64,000 bases of DNA from Ectothiorhodospiraceae bacterium WFHF3C12 (GTDB lineage Bacteria > Pseudomonadota > Gammaproteobacteria > Nitrococcales > Nitrococcaceae): the NCBI GenBank assembly GCA_013519935.1, contig JACDUA010000006.1:31097-95096 (forward strand), read 5' to 3'. The stretch's first letter is position 1. The number at the start of each line of letters is the position of its first letter. The position numbers and the translations under genes are program-made. The notes beneath the pieces were generated by a model that saw only the letters and a program-made list of their open reading frames with translations, was not told where the DNA came from and did no database searches. This document shows positions 1 to 8,946 of the stretch, piece by piece.

Positions 1-300
1 TCCCACAATTGCCCGGAAGCCGGGGTGCCGACCGCGAAGTTGCGGCAGCCCCGTCACCGCGGGAGGGCTGGCGGTCGGGATGTCGGATGGCGAGCCCATC
101 CGACCTACGGCTCGGGGTATGGAAGCGGCTGTGGGAGGCGCGTCCTCGCGGCGATGGGTGAAAAGTAGATCGCGGCGGAGACGCTGCTCCCACAGCCAGC
201 CGGAAGCCCGGATGCCGGCGGCGCAGTTGTGGTAGCCCCGTCCCGGGGGCGAGGGCCGGCGGTCGGGATGTCGGATGGCGAGCCCATCTGACCTATGGCT
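1..300. repeat. REP-rich spacer upstream of miaB
   Basis: This stretch has no credible gene. It holds two reverse-oriented copies of a composite module: 1-110 (cut by the window edge) and 186-298. Each ends in the palindrome with arms GTCGGATGG and CCATCCGAC; the second copy carries point changes (CATCTGACCTATGG). Between them lies an inverted REP dimer, 131-155 (GTGGGAG head, + strand) facing 169-193 (CTCCCAC tail). A nearly identical dimer, including the spacer word GGGTGAAAA, recurs at 5296-5358. The 60-codon minus-strand ORF here is just a reading through repeats. Confidence 0.85.
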
Positions 301-337
301 GCGCGCGGTTGAACTGATAAGCGGTGGCGGCGGTCTA

Positions 338-366
338 TCGACGCACCGCGGTGTATTGCCGATAAT
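338..366 (+). promoter_or_regulatory. Candidate sigma-70 promoter of miaB
   Basis: TCGACG (338-343) is followed after 17 bp by GATAAT (361-366), four and five matches to the sigma-70 boxes. A start near 373 would give a short leader of about 25 nt before the miaB ATG. It lies just downstream of the REP block. Read by eye only. Confidence 0.5.
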
Positions 367-396
367 TTTGACTGACAACCGGATTACCGAGAGGCC

Positions 397-1761
397 ATGA
401 CGCGCAAGGTTTACGTCCAGACCCAGGGCTGCCAGATGAACGAGTACGATTCCGTCAAGATGGCGGACGTGCTGGCGAAGGAGCGCGGCTTCGAGCGTGT
501 GCGCTCCCCCGAGGAGGCGGACGTCATTCTCCTCAACACCTGCTCCATCCGCGAGAAGGCCCAGGAGAAGGTGTTCTCCGAGCTCGGCCGCTGGCGCAAG
601 CTCAAGGAGCAGCGCCCGGACCTGCTCATCGGTGTGGGCGGCTGCGTCGCCAGCCAGGAGGGCGCGGCCATCTCCGAGCGCGCGCCCTTCGTGGACATGG
701 TCTTCGGCCCCCAGACCCTGCATCGCCTGCCCGACATGTACGACCGCGCCGTGGAGACTCGCCGGCCGGTGGTGGACGTCAGCTTCCCCGAGATCGAGAA
801 ATTCGATCGCATGCCCGAGCCCCGGGCGGAGGGGCCGACGGCCTTCGTCTCCATCATGGAGGGCTGCAGCAAGTACTGCAGCTTCTGCGTTGTGCCCTAT
901 ACCCGGGGCGAGGAGATCAGCCGTCCGTTCGACGACGTGCTGGCGGAAGCCGCCCAGCTCGCCGAGCAGGGCGTGCGCGAGGTCACGCTGCTGGGCCAGA
1001 ACGTCAACGGCTACATGGGCGAGATGTCCGACGGTGCGAGCGCCGATCTCGCCCTGCTGATCCACTACATCGCGGTCATCGACGGCATCGACCGGATCCG
1101 ATTCACTACCTCCCATCCGCTGGACTTCAACGACGACCTCATCGAGGCCTTTCGCGAGGTGCCGGAGCTGGTAGGGCACGTGCACCTGCCGGTGCAGAGC
1201 GGCTCGGACAACGTGCTGCGGCTGATGAAGCGTAATCACACCCGGGACTACTTCCTGGAGCAGATCGACAAGCTCAAGGCGGCCCGTCCGGGGATCAGCA
1301 TCTCCTCGGATTTCATCATCGGCTTCCCCGGCGAGATGGACGCCGATTTCGAGGACACCATGGACCTGGTGGAGCGGGTGGGTTTCGACCAGTCCTTCAG
1401 CTTCGTCTTCAGCAAGCGCCCGGGCACGCCGGCGGCGCAGCTGGTGGACGCCACGCCGATGGACGTGAAGAAGCAGCGCCTGAAGCGGCTGCAGGACAAG
1501 CTCAACGACAACGCCCGGCGCATCAGCGAGTCCATGGTGGGCACGGTACAGTCCGTGCTGGTGGACAAGCCGTCGAAGAAGGACCCCAACGAGCTCTCCG
1601 GCCGCACGGACAACAACCGTGTGGTTAATTTCCCCGGCCATCCGCGGCTGATCGGCCGTTTCGTCCAGGTGCGCGTCACCGAGGCCCTGTCGAACTCCCT
1701 GCGCGGCGAGATCGTGGGGTTCGACGACGAGCCCGTGGCCGAGACCGCCGCCCACGCCTGA
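397..1761 (+). CDS. miaB: tRNA-2-methylthio-N6-dimethylallyladenosine synthase MiaB
   Basis: This radical-SAM methylthiotransferase converts i6A37 to ms2i6A37 in tRNAs reading UNN codons. The N-terminal MTTase domain carries three cluster cysteines at C12, C49 and C83. The radical-SAM motif CSKYCSFC supplies C157, C161 and C164. A TRAM domain forms the C-terminus (roughly 380-450). At 454 aa it has the usual family length. The ATG follows GAGAGG at good spacing. The stop TGA is directly followed by the ATG of phoH, so the two are probably co-transcribed, as in Pseudomonas and Escherichia. Confidence 0.97.
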   Translation: MTRKVYVQTQGCQMNEYDSVKMADVLAKERGFERVRSPEEADVILLNTCSIREKAQEKVFSELGRWRKLKEQRPDLLIGVGGCVASQEGAAISERAPFVDMVFGPQTLHRLPDMYDRAVETRRPVVDVSFPEIEKFDRMPEPRAEGPTAFVSIMEGCSKYCSFCVVPYTRGEEISRPFDDVLAEAAQLAEQGVREVTLLGQNVNGYMGEMSDGASADLALLIHYIAVIDGIDRIRFTTSHPLDFNDDLIEAFREVPELVGHVHLPVQSGSDNVLRLMKRNHTRDYFLEQIDKLKAARPGISISSDFIIGFPGEMDADFEDTMDLVERVGFDQSFSFVFSKRPGTPAAQLVDATPMDVKKQRLKRLQDKLNDNARRISESMVGTVQSVLVDKPSKKDPNELSGRTDNNRVVNFPGHPRLIGRFVQVRVTEALSNSLRGEIVGFDDEPVAETAAHA

Positions 1762-2763
1762 ATGTCAGACAGCGAGATCCCGACAGCATTGAGCGATCAC
1801 CCCGGCGCCGTCGATTTCACCCTGCAGCCCGCCGATAACGCGCGACTGGCCAATCTCTGCGGCCAGTTCGACGAGAATCTGCGCCAGGTGGAGCGCCGGC
1901 TGGGCGTGGAGATCAAGAACCGCGGTCACCGCTTCCGCGTCATCGGCGAGGACGCGGCTATGGAGGCGGCCACGCGGGTGATCCAGGAGCTCTACCGCAA
2001 GTCCGAGTCGGAGGACATCTCGGCGGATAACGTGCACCTGCACCTGCAGGAGGCGGACGTGGCGGATCGGCGCAGCCGCCAGGAGGACCTCGGGCCCGTC
2101 GACGATCCGACCATCGAGACCCGCAAGATGGCGGTCCGCGGCCGCGGACCGAACCAGCGAGCCTATCTGAAGAACGTCCTGACCCACGACCTCAATTTCG
2201 GAGTCGGCCCGGCCGGCACCGGCAAGACCTATCTGGCGGTGGCCTGCGCCGTGGACGCTCTGGAGCGCCAGGAGGTCAACCGCCTGGTGCTGGTGCGCCC
2301 GGCGGTGGAGGCCGGCGAGCGCCTGGGCTTTCTGCCCGGCGATCTGGCGCAGAAGGTGGATCCGTACCTGCGTCCGCTCTACGACGCACTGTTCGAGATG
2401 CTCGGCTTCGAGCGGGTGAACAAGCTCATCGAGCGCAACGTCATCGAGGTGGCGCCGCTCGCGTACATGCGCGGGCGCACGCTGAACCATTCCTTCATCA
2501 TCCTCGACGAGGCCCAGAACACCACCGTCGAGCAGATGAAGATGTTCCTCACGCGGATCGGGTTCGGCTCCACGGCGGTGGTCACCGGCGACGTCACCCA
2601 GGTGGACCTGCCCCAGGGGAAGGTCTCCGGCCTGCGGGATGCCATCGACGTGCTGCGGGACGTCGACGGGGTGAGCTTCACCTTCTTCAACGCCCGGGAC
2701 GTGGTGCGCCACAACCTGGTCCAGCGCATCGTCGAGGCCTACGACGCGCGGGCCGACGACTAG
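1762..2763 (+). CDS. phoH: PhoH-like ATPase (YbeZ)
   Basis: A cytoplasmic P-loop ATPase of the PhoH family. In gammaproteobacteria it is encoded beside ybeY and is thought to act with YbeY in RNA processing; that partnership comes from the family, not from this sequence. The Walker A motif GPAGTGKT is at 149-156 and the Walker B-like FIILDE at about 245-250. The N-terminal 120 residues form the usual KH-like extension. The start codon directly abuts the miaB stop. The conserved link to ybeY is stretched here by 700 bp of repeats. Confidence 0.94.
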   Translation: MSDSEIPTALSDHPGAVDFTLQPADNARLANLCGQFDENLRQVERRLGVEIKNRGHRFRVIGEDAAMEAATRVIQELYRKSESEDISADNVHLHLQEADVADRRSRQEDLGPVDDPTIETRKMAVRGRGPNQRAYLKNVLTHDLNFGVGPAGTGKTYLAVACAVDALERQEVNRLVLVRPAVEAGERLGFLPGDLAQKVDPYLRPLYDALFEMLGFERVNKLIERNVIEVAPLAYMRGRTLNHSFIILDEAQNTTVEQMKMFLTRIGFGSTAVVTGDVTQVDLPQGKVSGLRDAIDVLRDVDGVSFTFFNARDVVRHNLVQRIVEAYDARADD

Positions 2764-3463
2764 ACCCCATGAACGACACCCCCATTCCCTGTAGGAGCGG
2801 CCGTTGGCCGCGAACCGTTGCGTGGTTGATCCCGGTTGTTCGCCGCCAGGGGCCGCTCCTACGGCGGACATGTTGCGCCGCGAGAGCGCCGGCCCCGGCG
2901 CGAATGTCCGGTGTGCCGCTTTCGCGCCCGAATCGCCGCGAGGACGCGCCTCCCACAGGCATTGCGATAGCGCCCCGGCGTCCGGCCGACCGTAGGTCGG
3001 ATGGGCTCGCCATCCGACATTCCGGGGTCTATCGCCCTGGGGAGGGGACTCCCGCAACTGTTCTGAGGGCGCCTCGGCTGCCGACTGTTTGTGGGAGCGG
3101 CGTCCCCGCCGCGATGGCTGGCCGGGCGCATCGCCGCGAGGACGCGCCTCCCACAGCTTGTCTGATGGCACCTTGGCTTCCGGCCGAGCGTAGGTCGGAT
3201 GGGCTCGCCATCCGACATTCCGGGGTTTATCGCCCGGGGCAGGGGGCTCCCACAACTGTTCTGAGGGCTCCCTGGCTGCCGGCTGGTTGTGGGAGGCGCG
3301 TCCCCGCGGCGATCCGGTCGGAAAGACTGTTCGCGACGGGGATGTCGCGCCCGCGGGCTATCGACGTCACCTGTAGGAGCGCCGCAAGGCGCGATCCGTT
3401 GGTTGTTCCGTGCATGGCGATCGCGCCTCGCGGCGCTCCTACAGGGAGCGAGGGGCTGGGGCG
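2764..3463. repeat. 700-bp REP array between phoH and ybeY
   Basis: No gene is supported here. The contents, in order: an inverted GTAGGAG dimer 2791-2862; a lone reverse GTGGGAG-type REP 2932-2956; a forward composite module 2991-3115; an inverted GTGGGAG dimer 3091-3154, sharing its first REP with that module; a second forward module 3189-3313; and an inverted GTAGGAG dimer 3373-3442. The last dimer ends 21 bp before the ybeY ATG. The two modules are strongly similar over about 125 bp, which suggests local duplication. ORFs on both strands of this stretch are repeat artefacts. Confidence 0.88.
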
Positions 3464-3964
3464 ATGAGCGTCGACCTGGAGCTGGACCTGCAGATCGCCT
3501 CAAGGGCGGACGATCTGCCAAGCGAGGCGCAGCTCGCCCAATGGGCCGCGGCGGCGCTGGAGGGTTACCGCGCGGAGGCCGAACTGTCCGTGCGCATCGT
3601 CGATGCCGAGGAGGGCCGCGAGCTCAATCGCCGTTACCGGGACAAGGACTACGCCACCAATGTACTGTCCTTTCCCGTGGAGCTGCCGGCCGGCGTCGAG
3701 ATGCCGCTGCTCGGCGATCTGGTAATCTGCGCGGGCGTGGTGGCCCGCGAGGCGGCGGAACAGGGCAAGGCGCCGGAGGCGCACTGGGCGCACCTGACCG
3801 TGCACGGGGTCTTGCATCTGCTCGGCCATGACCACATCGAGCATGAGGATGCCGAGGTGATGGAATCGCTGGAGCAGGCGATTCTCGCTCGACTGGGCTA
3901 TCCTGATCCGTATTGGCTCCCGGAGGAGCCCGCCGCGGGGGAAGACGACGGTTTGATTCGTTAG
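3464..3964 (+). CDS. ybeY: Endoribonuclease YbeY (16S rRNA maturation)
   Basis: A zinc-dependent endoribonuclease needed for 16S rRNA 3'-end maturation and 70S quality control. The metal motif [11 protein letters not shown] gives H114, H118 and H124, with R59 upstream, the same numbering as the E. coli enzyme. The protein has 166 aa. The longer ORF in the track begins inside a REP dimer. The ATG at 3464 comes after AGGGG and gives the canonical N-terminus, so I place the start there. The inverted REP pair 3373-3442 sits just upstream of the ribosome binding site. Confidence 0.95.
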   Translation: MSVDLELDLQIASRADDLPSEAQLAQWAAAALEGYRAEAELSVRIVDAEEGRELNRRYRDKDYATNVLSFPVELPAGVEMPLLGDLVICAGVVAREAAEQGKAPEAHWAHLTVHGVLHLLGHDHIEHEDAEVMESLEQAILARLGYPDPYWLPEEPAAGEDDGLIR

Positions 3965-4032
3965 TTCGTTGATATACAGCGCATTAACCAATCAACGATC
4001 GACCATCTTCCGCGGCAACCATTAGATGACGA

Positions 4033-4920
4033 ATGAACGAGGATCGACCTAGTAGCAGTAGCACAACCGTGAGCAAATCCTGGCTGGACCGCCTGGGACA
4101 GGCGATCGCCGGGGGACCCAGGGACCGGGAGGAGCTCATTGAGCTACTGCGGCTGTCCCACGACCGCGGCCTGCTCGACGCCGATGCCCTGGCGATGATC
4201 GAGGGCGTCATGCACGTCTCCGAGCTACAGGCCCGGGACATCATGATTCCACGCTCGCAGGTGACGGTGGTGCCGCGGACCAACGATCCGTGGGAGCTGC
4301 TGCCGACCATCGCCGGCTCCGGCTTTTCCCGTTTTCCCGTCACCGGGGATAGCCGCGATGACGTCATCGGGATCTTCATCGCCAAGGATCTGCTACCGTT
4401 CCTGTCGAAGGACAATGGCGCCAAGGAGTTCAACATCCGGGAGCTGCTGCGCCCGGCGCTGTTCATTCCCGAGAGCAAGCGTCTGGACGTGCTGCTGAAG
4501 CTCTTCCAGGAGAGCCGCAACCACATGGCCATCGTCGTCGACGAGTACGGCGGGCTGGCCGGCATCGTCACCATCGAGGATGTCATCGAGCAGATCGTCG
4601 GCGAGATCGACGACGAGCACGATTTCGACGAGGACAGCTACATCCTCAGCCGGGACGGCGAGGGGCGGACTATCGTCAAGGCGCTGACGCCCATCGAGGA
4701 CTTCAACGAGTACTTCGAGACCGAGTACAGCGACGACGAATTCGACACCATCGGCGGGGTGGTCGCTCACCAGTTCGGCCATGTGCCCCGCCGCAACGAG
4801 TCGGTCGTGGTGGGCGGGCTGCGTTTCCAGGTGATCCGCGCCGATAACCGGCGTATCCACCTGCTGTCCGTCACACCGGCCAGCGAAACGGCCACGGAAG
4901 CCGCCGCGCAGAAGCATTGA
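4033..4920 (+). CDS. corC: CorC/YbeX family CBS-domain protein
   Basis: A soluble member of the HlyC/CorC family, 295 aa, without the membrane domain of the longer paralogues. Two CBS domains (about 75-195) are followed by a CorC_HlyC transporter-associated domain (about 210-285). The family is linked to magnesium/cobalt efflux, and in several bacteria to ribosome homeostasis together with ybeY. It starts 68 bp after ybeY. That spacer is unusually AT-rich for this genome and includes TATACA, so an internal promoter is possible. The Shine-Dalgarno sequence is weak. Confidence 0.92.
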   Translation: MNEDRPSSSSTTVSKSWLDRLGQAIAGGPRDREELIELLRLSHDRGLLDADALAMIEGVMHVSELQARDIMIPRSQVTVVPRTNDPWELLPTIAGSGFSRFPVTGDSRDDVIGIFIAKDLLPFLSKDNGAKEFNIRELLRPALFIPESKRLDVLLKLFQESRNHMAIVVDEYGGLAGIVTIEDVIEQIVGEIDDEHDFDEDSYILSRDGEGRTIVKALTPIEDFNEYFETEYSDDEFDTIGGVVAHQFGHVPRRNESVVVGGLRFQVIRADNRRIHLLSVTPASETATEAAAQKH

Positions 4921-5640
4921 CCCCGGTTCATCGCGGCGGGGACGCCGCTCCCACAGCCGGCCGGCAGCCCGGGGTGCCGGCAGATCTCTTGTGGGGAGCC
5001 CTGATCCCGGCGCGATGAGCTTTTGCATGTCGGATGGCAAGCCCATCCGACCTACGGCTGGCCGGAGCCGTGGTGCCATCGGGATGACCCGCCTCCGGGC
5101 GGGAATGCCCGAACCGGACTGTGGGAGGCGCGTCCTCGCGGCGAAGGTCAACCGGCCCAGTGTCGCGGCGGGGACGCCCCTCCCACAGCTGCCCCCAGGC
5201 GGGGTGCCAGCAGATCTTTCGTGGGAGCCCTGTTCCCGCGGCGATGAGTTCTGGCATGTCGGATGGCCGGAAGCCGGGGCGCCATCGGGATGACCGTGGG
5301 AGGCGCGTCCTCGCGGCGATGGGTGGAAAATGGATCGCGGCGAGAACGCCGTTCCCACAGCCGCCTCCGCGCCGGGATGCCAGCTATCGCAGGGTCGAAT
5401 GGCGAAGCGTATTTCACCTTTGTCCTTCCCGACCGCCTATCCGGTCGACGCACCCGGATCGGCTTCGCGCATTGCCGGCGGCTGGGCCCGGGAAAGGACA
5501 AGGCAGTCGCCAGAGCGGCTCATGGCCGCCAACCCTGTTAGGCTGTCGGCCGTTGCGATTGCGGCGGAATGCGTCATAGGCCGAGCGTTTACCGCCCGCG
5601 AATCACGAACCAAGAACAAACGACAGGAGTCACACGACGC
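4921..5640. repeat. REP array between corC and lnt
   Basis: 720 bp with no supported gene. Elements: reverse REP 4930-4954; reverse composite module 4947-5056, with its GTCGGATGG palindrome at 5027-5056; inverted GTGGGAG dimer 5121-5186; a second reverse module from about 5179 that breaks off halfway through its palindrome at 5265; inverted GTGGGAG dimer 5296-5358; and a degenerate palindrome of the GGAATAcgc-type at about 5397-5424. From 5425 to 5640 I see only the lnt leader, with CAGGAGT before the start codon. Confidence 0.85.
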
Positions 5641-7122
5641 ATGCAGGCGTGGTTGTCATCCCGTTGGGCGCCTTTGATCGCCTTGGTGGCGGGTCTGCTG
5701 GCGCCGCTGGCCTTCGCGCCGTTCGATCTGTGGCCCCTGGCGGTCGTCTCCCCCGCCATTCTGTTCGCGGTGGCTCAGGTCAGTTCCCGCCGCCGGGCGC
5801 TGCTAGCCGGCTACCTCTACGGCCTGGGCTATTTCGGCTTCGGCTGCTACTGGGTCTACAACAGCATCGCCTATTACGGCGGCGGGCCGCTGGCGGCAAT
5901 ATTCGTCACGCCGCTCTTCGCATTGGCCATCGCCCTGTATCCGATGCTGGTCGTCTACCTGGCCCGCCGCCTGCGACCGGCCAGCCGGGGCGCCGCCCTG
6001 TGGCTGGTGTTCCCGGCCGTGTGGCTGCTGGTGGAGTGGCTGCGCAGCTGGTTCCTCACCGGCGCTACCTGGTTGATGCTCGGCTTCACCCAGACGGGGT
6101 CGCCCCTGGGCAGTATCGCCCCCGTTTTCGGCGCCTTCGGCATCAGTCTGGTCGTTGTCGTTCTCGCCGGGGCCCTGGCCCATGCGCTCCTTCGGCCACG
6201 GGCCGCGGCCGGCTTCCTTGTCGCGACGGTGGTGGCCCTGGGTGGCGGCTACCTCGTTCCCGGCGGCTGGACACAGCCCGCCGGGGAGGCCAAGACCACG
6301 GCGCTGCTGCAGGGCAACGTGCCCCAGGACAAGAAGTGGCTGCTCTCCTACCGGGACCGGACGCTTGGCTGGTACTCGGAGCGCAGTCGCGAGCACGCCG
6401 GGGTGGATCTCATCGTCTGGCCGGAGACGGCTGTCCCGACGTGGTATTTCCGGGTGCGGGAGGACTGGATGCAGCCCCTGTCCAGGGAGCTGGCCGAGCA
6501 GGGGACCGCCCTGGTGGTGGGCGCGCCGGTCATCGACATCGACCGCGAGGCCGCCTACAACGGCATCGTAGTCGTCGGCCCGCCGGAGCGGGTCTACCAC
6601 AAGCGCCACCTGGTGCCGTTCGGCGAGTACCTCCCGCTGCGGGGCCTGCTGGGCAACGCCCTGGATTTCCTGGGCACGCCCATGGACGATTTCGACGCGG
6701 GTGTGAGCGGCGCGGCCATCCCGGTCAACGGCTACGACATTGGTGCGTCCATCTGCTACGAGGTCACGTTCGGCGACGAGATCGCCGCTGCGCTGCCCGA
6801 GGCGGAGGTGCTGGTCAACGTCAGCAACGATGGCTGGTTCGGCGATTCCTTCGCACCTCACCAGCACCTGCAGATGGCGCAGATGCGGGCCATGGAGACC
6901 GGCCGCTACATGCTCCGGGCCACCAACACCGGGGTCACCGTCATCATCGATCACCGGGGCCGCATCACCGGGCGAACGGCCCAGTTCGAGGAGGCCGTGC
7001 TCGCCGGTGAGTTCGTGCCGCGCACGGGCGTGACACCTTACGTACGCTGGCTGCACTGGCCGGCCGTGGGGGTGGCGGTCGTGTTGCTATTGGTCGGGTT
7101 CGCTTTCCGCTGGGGGCGGTGA
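5641..7122 (+). CDS. lnt: Apolipoprotein N-acyltransferase
   Basis: An inner-membrane enzyme that adds the third acyl chain to the N-terminal cysteine of lipoproteins. The N-terminal half is a hydrophobic multi-helix region (about 1-205). The C-terminal nitrilase-like domain holds the triad E262 (in WPETAVP), K321 (in YHKRHLVP) and C372 (in SICYEV), matching E267/K335/C387 of E. coli. At 493 aa it is normal in length. The track ORF starts 24 codons earlier; I chose ATG 5641 because it follows AGGAG and begins the membrane domain. It serves LptE, LpoA and other lipoproteins. Confidence 0.95.
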   Translation: MQAWLSSRWAPLIALVAGLLAPLAFAPFDLWPLAVVSPAILFAVAQVSSRRRALLAGYLYGLGYFGFGCYWVYNSIAYYGGGPLAAIFVTPLFALAIALYPMLVVYLARRLRPASRGAALWLVFPAVWLLVEWLRSWFLTGATWLMLGFTQTGSPLGSIAPVFGAFGISLVVVVLAGALAHALLRPRAAAGFLVATVVALGGGYLVPGGWTQPAGEAKTTALLQGNVPQDKKWLLSYRDRTLGWYSERSREHAGVDLIVWPETAVPTWYFRVREDWMQPLSRELAEQGTALVVGAPVIDIDREAAYNGIVVVGPPERVYHKRHLVPFGEYLPLRGLLGNALDFLGTPMDDFDAGVSGAAIPVNGYDIGASICYEVTFGDEIAAALPEAEVLVNVSNDGWFGDSFAPHQHLQMAQMRAMETGRYMLRATNTGVTVIIDHRGRITGRTAQFEEAVLAGEFVPRTGVTPYVRWLHWPAVGVAVVLLLVGFAFRWGR

Positions 7123-7130
7123 AAACATCC

Positions 7131-7512
7131 AGCCGCAGATGAACGCAGATAAACGCGGATGGTCGCGGATCACTCGGATTGAAGCGTCGCGGTGCAGTCG
7201 ACTGGCTGGAGTACGGCCGTAGGGGCGTTGGGACGGCGGAATACGCTTCGCTATTCCACCTGACGGGCAGTGCGGGCCCCCCGTGGGAGCGGCGACCCCG
7301 CCGCGAACGGCCTGCCCGTCGCCGGCGAGCCGTCGTAGGAGCGGCCCATGGCCGCGAACTACCCCTGCACGCCGCCCCGACGCCCTGTAGGAGCGCCGCA
7401 AGGCGCGATCACTAGGGGGTCTACCGGAGTCGATCGCGCCTTGCGACGCTCCTACCAGCCCATGGGCATGACCGACGAATAATCAGCGTTTATCCGCGTT
7501 CATTTGCGGCCA
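7131..7512. repeat. Bracketed intergenic element with internal REPs
   Basis: This fills the gap between the convergent genes lnt and manC. The left end, 7131-7170, has GAT words at an exact 10-bp step (7138, 7148, 7158, 7168). The right end, 7482-7512, is its inverted counterpart with ATC words at 7482 and 7492. Inside are a palindrome GGAATACGCTTCGCTATTCC (7238-7257), a GTGGGAG REP at 7283-7307, a GTAGGAG REP at 7335-7358, and an inverted GTAGGAG dimer 7387-7455. No open frame looks real and I see no target-site duplication. Confidence 0.75.
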
Positions 7513-7518
7513 AAGCCC

Positions 7519-8946
7519 TTACTTCGCCGTTTCCTTGCTGTCCGCCCGCCCGTAGACGTCGTTGAACCGGACGATGTCGTCCTCCCCCAGGTAGCTGCCG
7601 CTTTGCACCTCGATGAGCTCCAGGGGGATGACGCCGGGGTTCTCGAGGCGGTGCACTGTGCCGAGGGGGATGTAGGTGGACTGATCCTCGGTCAGCAGGA
7701 AGGTCTCCTCGCCCCGGGTTACCCGGGCGGAGCCGCTCACCACCACCCAGTGCTCGGCGCGGTGGTGGTGCATCTGCAGCGAGAGCTGCTGGCCCGGGTT
7801 GACGATGATCCGCTTGACCTGGAAACGCTCGGCGCCGGCGATGGTCTCGTAGGACCCCCAGGGGCGGTAGACGCGCTTGTGGGTGGTGCCTTCGGTACGG
7901 CCGTCGCTGTGCAGGTGTTCGACCACGCGCTTGACGTCCTGCACCCGGTCGGCGTCGGCCACCAGGATCGCGTCCGGTGTCTCGACGATGACGTGGTTGT
8001 CGATCCCGATGGCGGCGATGAGCCGGCCCTCGGAGCGGATGTAGGAATTGCGGCTGTCCTCGGCGAAGACGTCGCCGACCAGCACGTTGCCGTTGCTGTC
8101 CCGATCGCCGTTGTCGCGCAGGGCCGCCCAGCTACCGAGATCGCTCCAGCCGCAGTCCACCGGGACGACGGCGGCGTCGCGGGTCTTCTCCATGACGGCG
8201 TAGTCGATGGAATCCGAAGGGCAGGCGCTGAAAGCGGCCTCATCGAGGCGCAGGAAGTCCAGGTCGGTCTTGGCCTGGGAGACGGCCCGCTCGCAGGATT
8301 CCAGCATCTCCGGCTGCAGCCGGCCCAGCTCCTCCAGGTAACGCCGCGCCCCGAGCAGGAAGATGCCGCTGTTCCAGAAATACTCGCCGGAGGCCAGATA
8401 GGATTCCGCGGTCTCGCGGTCCGGCTTTTCCACGAACTCGGCCACGCCCCTTACCGGCGATTGCCCGGATTCGGCCCGGATATAGCCGTACCCGGTCTCC
8501 GGCCCCGTGGGCTGGATGCCGAAGGTCACCAGCTTGCCGTCCGCCGCGGATTCCAGCCCGGCTTCAACCGCGGCGCGGAAGGCCGCTTCGTCGGCGATGC
8601 GGTGGTCGGATGGCATGACCAGCAACACGGCGTCCGCGTCCTCGCGCAGCGCGCAAATGGCGGCAGCGGCCACGGCGGGCGCGGTGTTGCGGCCGACCGG
8701 CTCGAGGATGATGGTCGGCGAGGAGGCCCCCGTTTCCGCCAGCTGCTGCGCCACCAGGAAGCGGTGCTCGGCGTTGCATACGGCGATGGGCTCGGCCAGC
8801 TCGTCCAGGCCACGGTACCGCGCCACGGTGTCCTGGAGCATGCTGCGCTCGCTGACCAGCGGCAGGAACTGTTTGGGATAGAGCTGGCGGGACAGCGGCC
8901 AGAGCCGGGTGCCGGATCCCCCGCACAAAAGGACCGGATAGAGCAT
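7519..8946 (-). CDS. manC: Mannose-1-phosphate guanylyltransferase / mannose-6-phosphate isomerase
   Basis: A bifunctional enzyme making GDP-mannose for polysaccharides. The N-terminal nucleotidyltransferase signature GGSGTRLWPLSR (9-20) with YPKQ is followed by FVEKP near the middle. The C-terminal type II isomerase cupin has the metal motif QMHHHRAEHW. The length of 475 aa fits AlgA/ManC/XanB. GGGAG precedes the ATG. It is the only minus-strand gene between lnt and the ybeL homologue, and in Pseudomonas this position has no such gene. Repeat blocks flank it on both sides. Whether it feeds O-antigen, exopolysaccharide or a compatible solute cannot be told here. Confidence 0.93.
   Translation of the reverse strand: MLYPVLLCGGSGTRLWPLSRQLYPKQFLPLVSERSMLQDTVARYRGLDELAEPIAVCNAEHRFLVAQQLAETGASSPTIILEPVGRNTAPAVAAAAICALREDADAVLLVMPSDHRIADEAAFRAAVEAGLESAADGKLVTFGIQPTGPETGYGYIRAESGQSPVRGVAEFVEKPDRETAESYLASGEYFWNSGIFLLGARRYLEELGRLQPEMLESCERAVSQAKTDLDFLRLDEAAFSACPSDSIDYAVMEKTRDAAVVPVDCGWSDLGSWAALRDNGDRDSNGNVLVGDVFAEDSRNSYIRSEGRLIAAIGIDNHVIVETPDAILVADADRVQDVKRVVEHLHSDGRTEGTTHKRVYRPWGSYETIAGAERFQVKRIIVNPGQQLSLQMHHHRAEHWVVVSGSARVTRGEETFLLTEDQSTYIPLGTVHRLENPGVIPLELIEVQSGSYLGEDDIVRFNDVYGRADSKETAK

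Noticed and set aside
1765-3255. 496-aa minus-strand ORF over phoH and the repeat spacer
   Set aside because: It lies antisense to the PhoH ATPase and continues through REPs; its composition is the low-complexity translation of GC-rich DNA, with no family resemblance.
2769-3467. 232-aa ORF between phoH and ybeY
   Set aside because: It is wholly composed of translated REP modules and has internal repeats matching the DNA repeats, not protein repeats.
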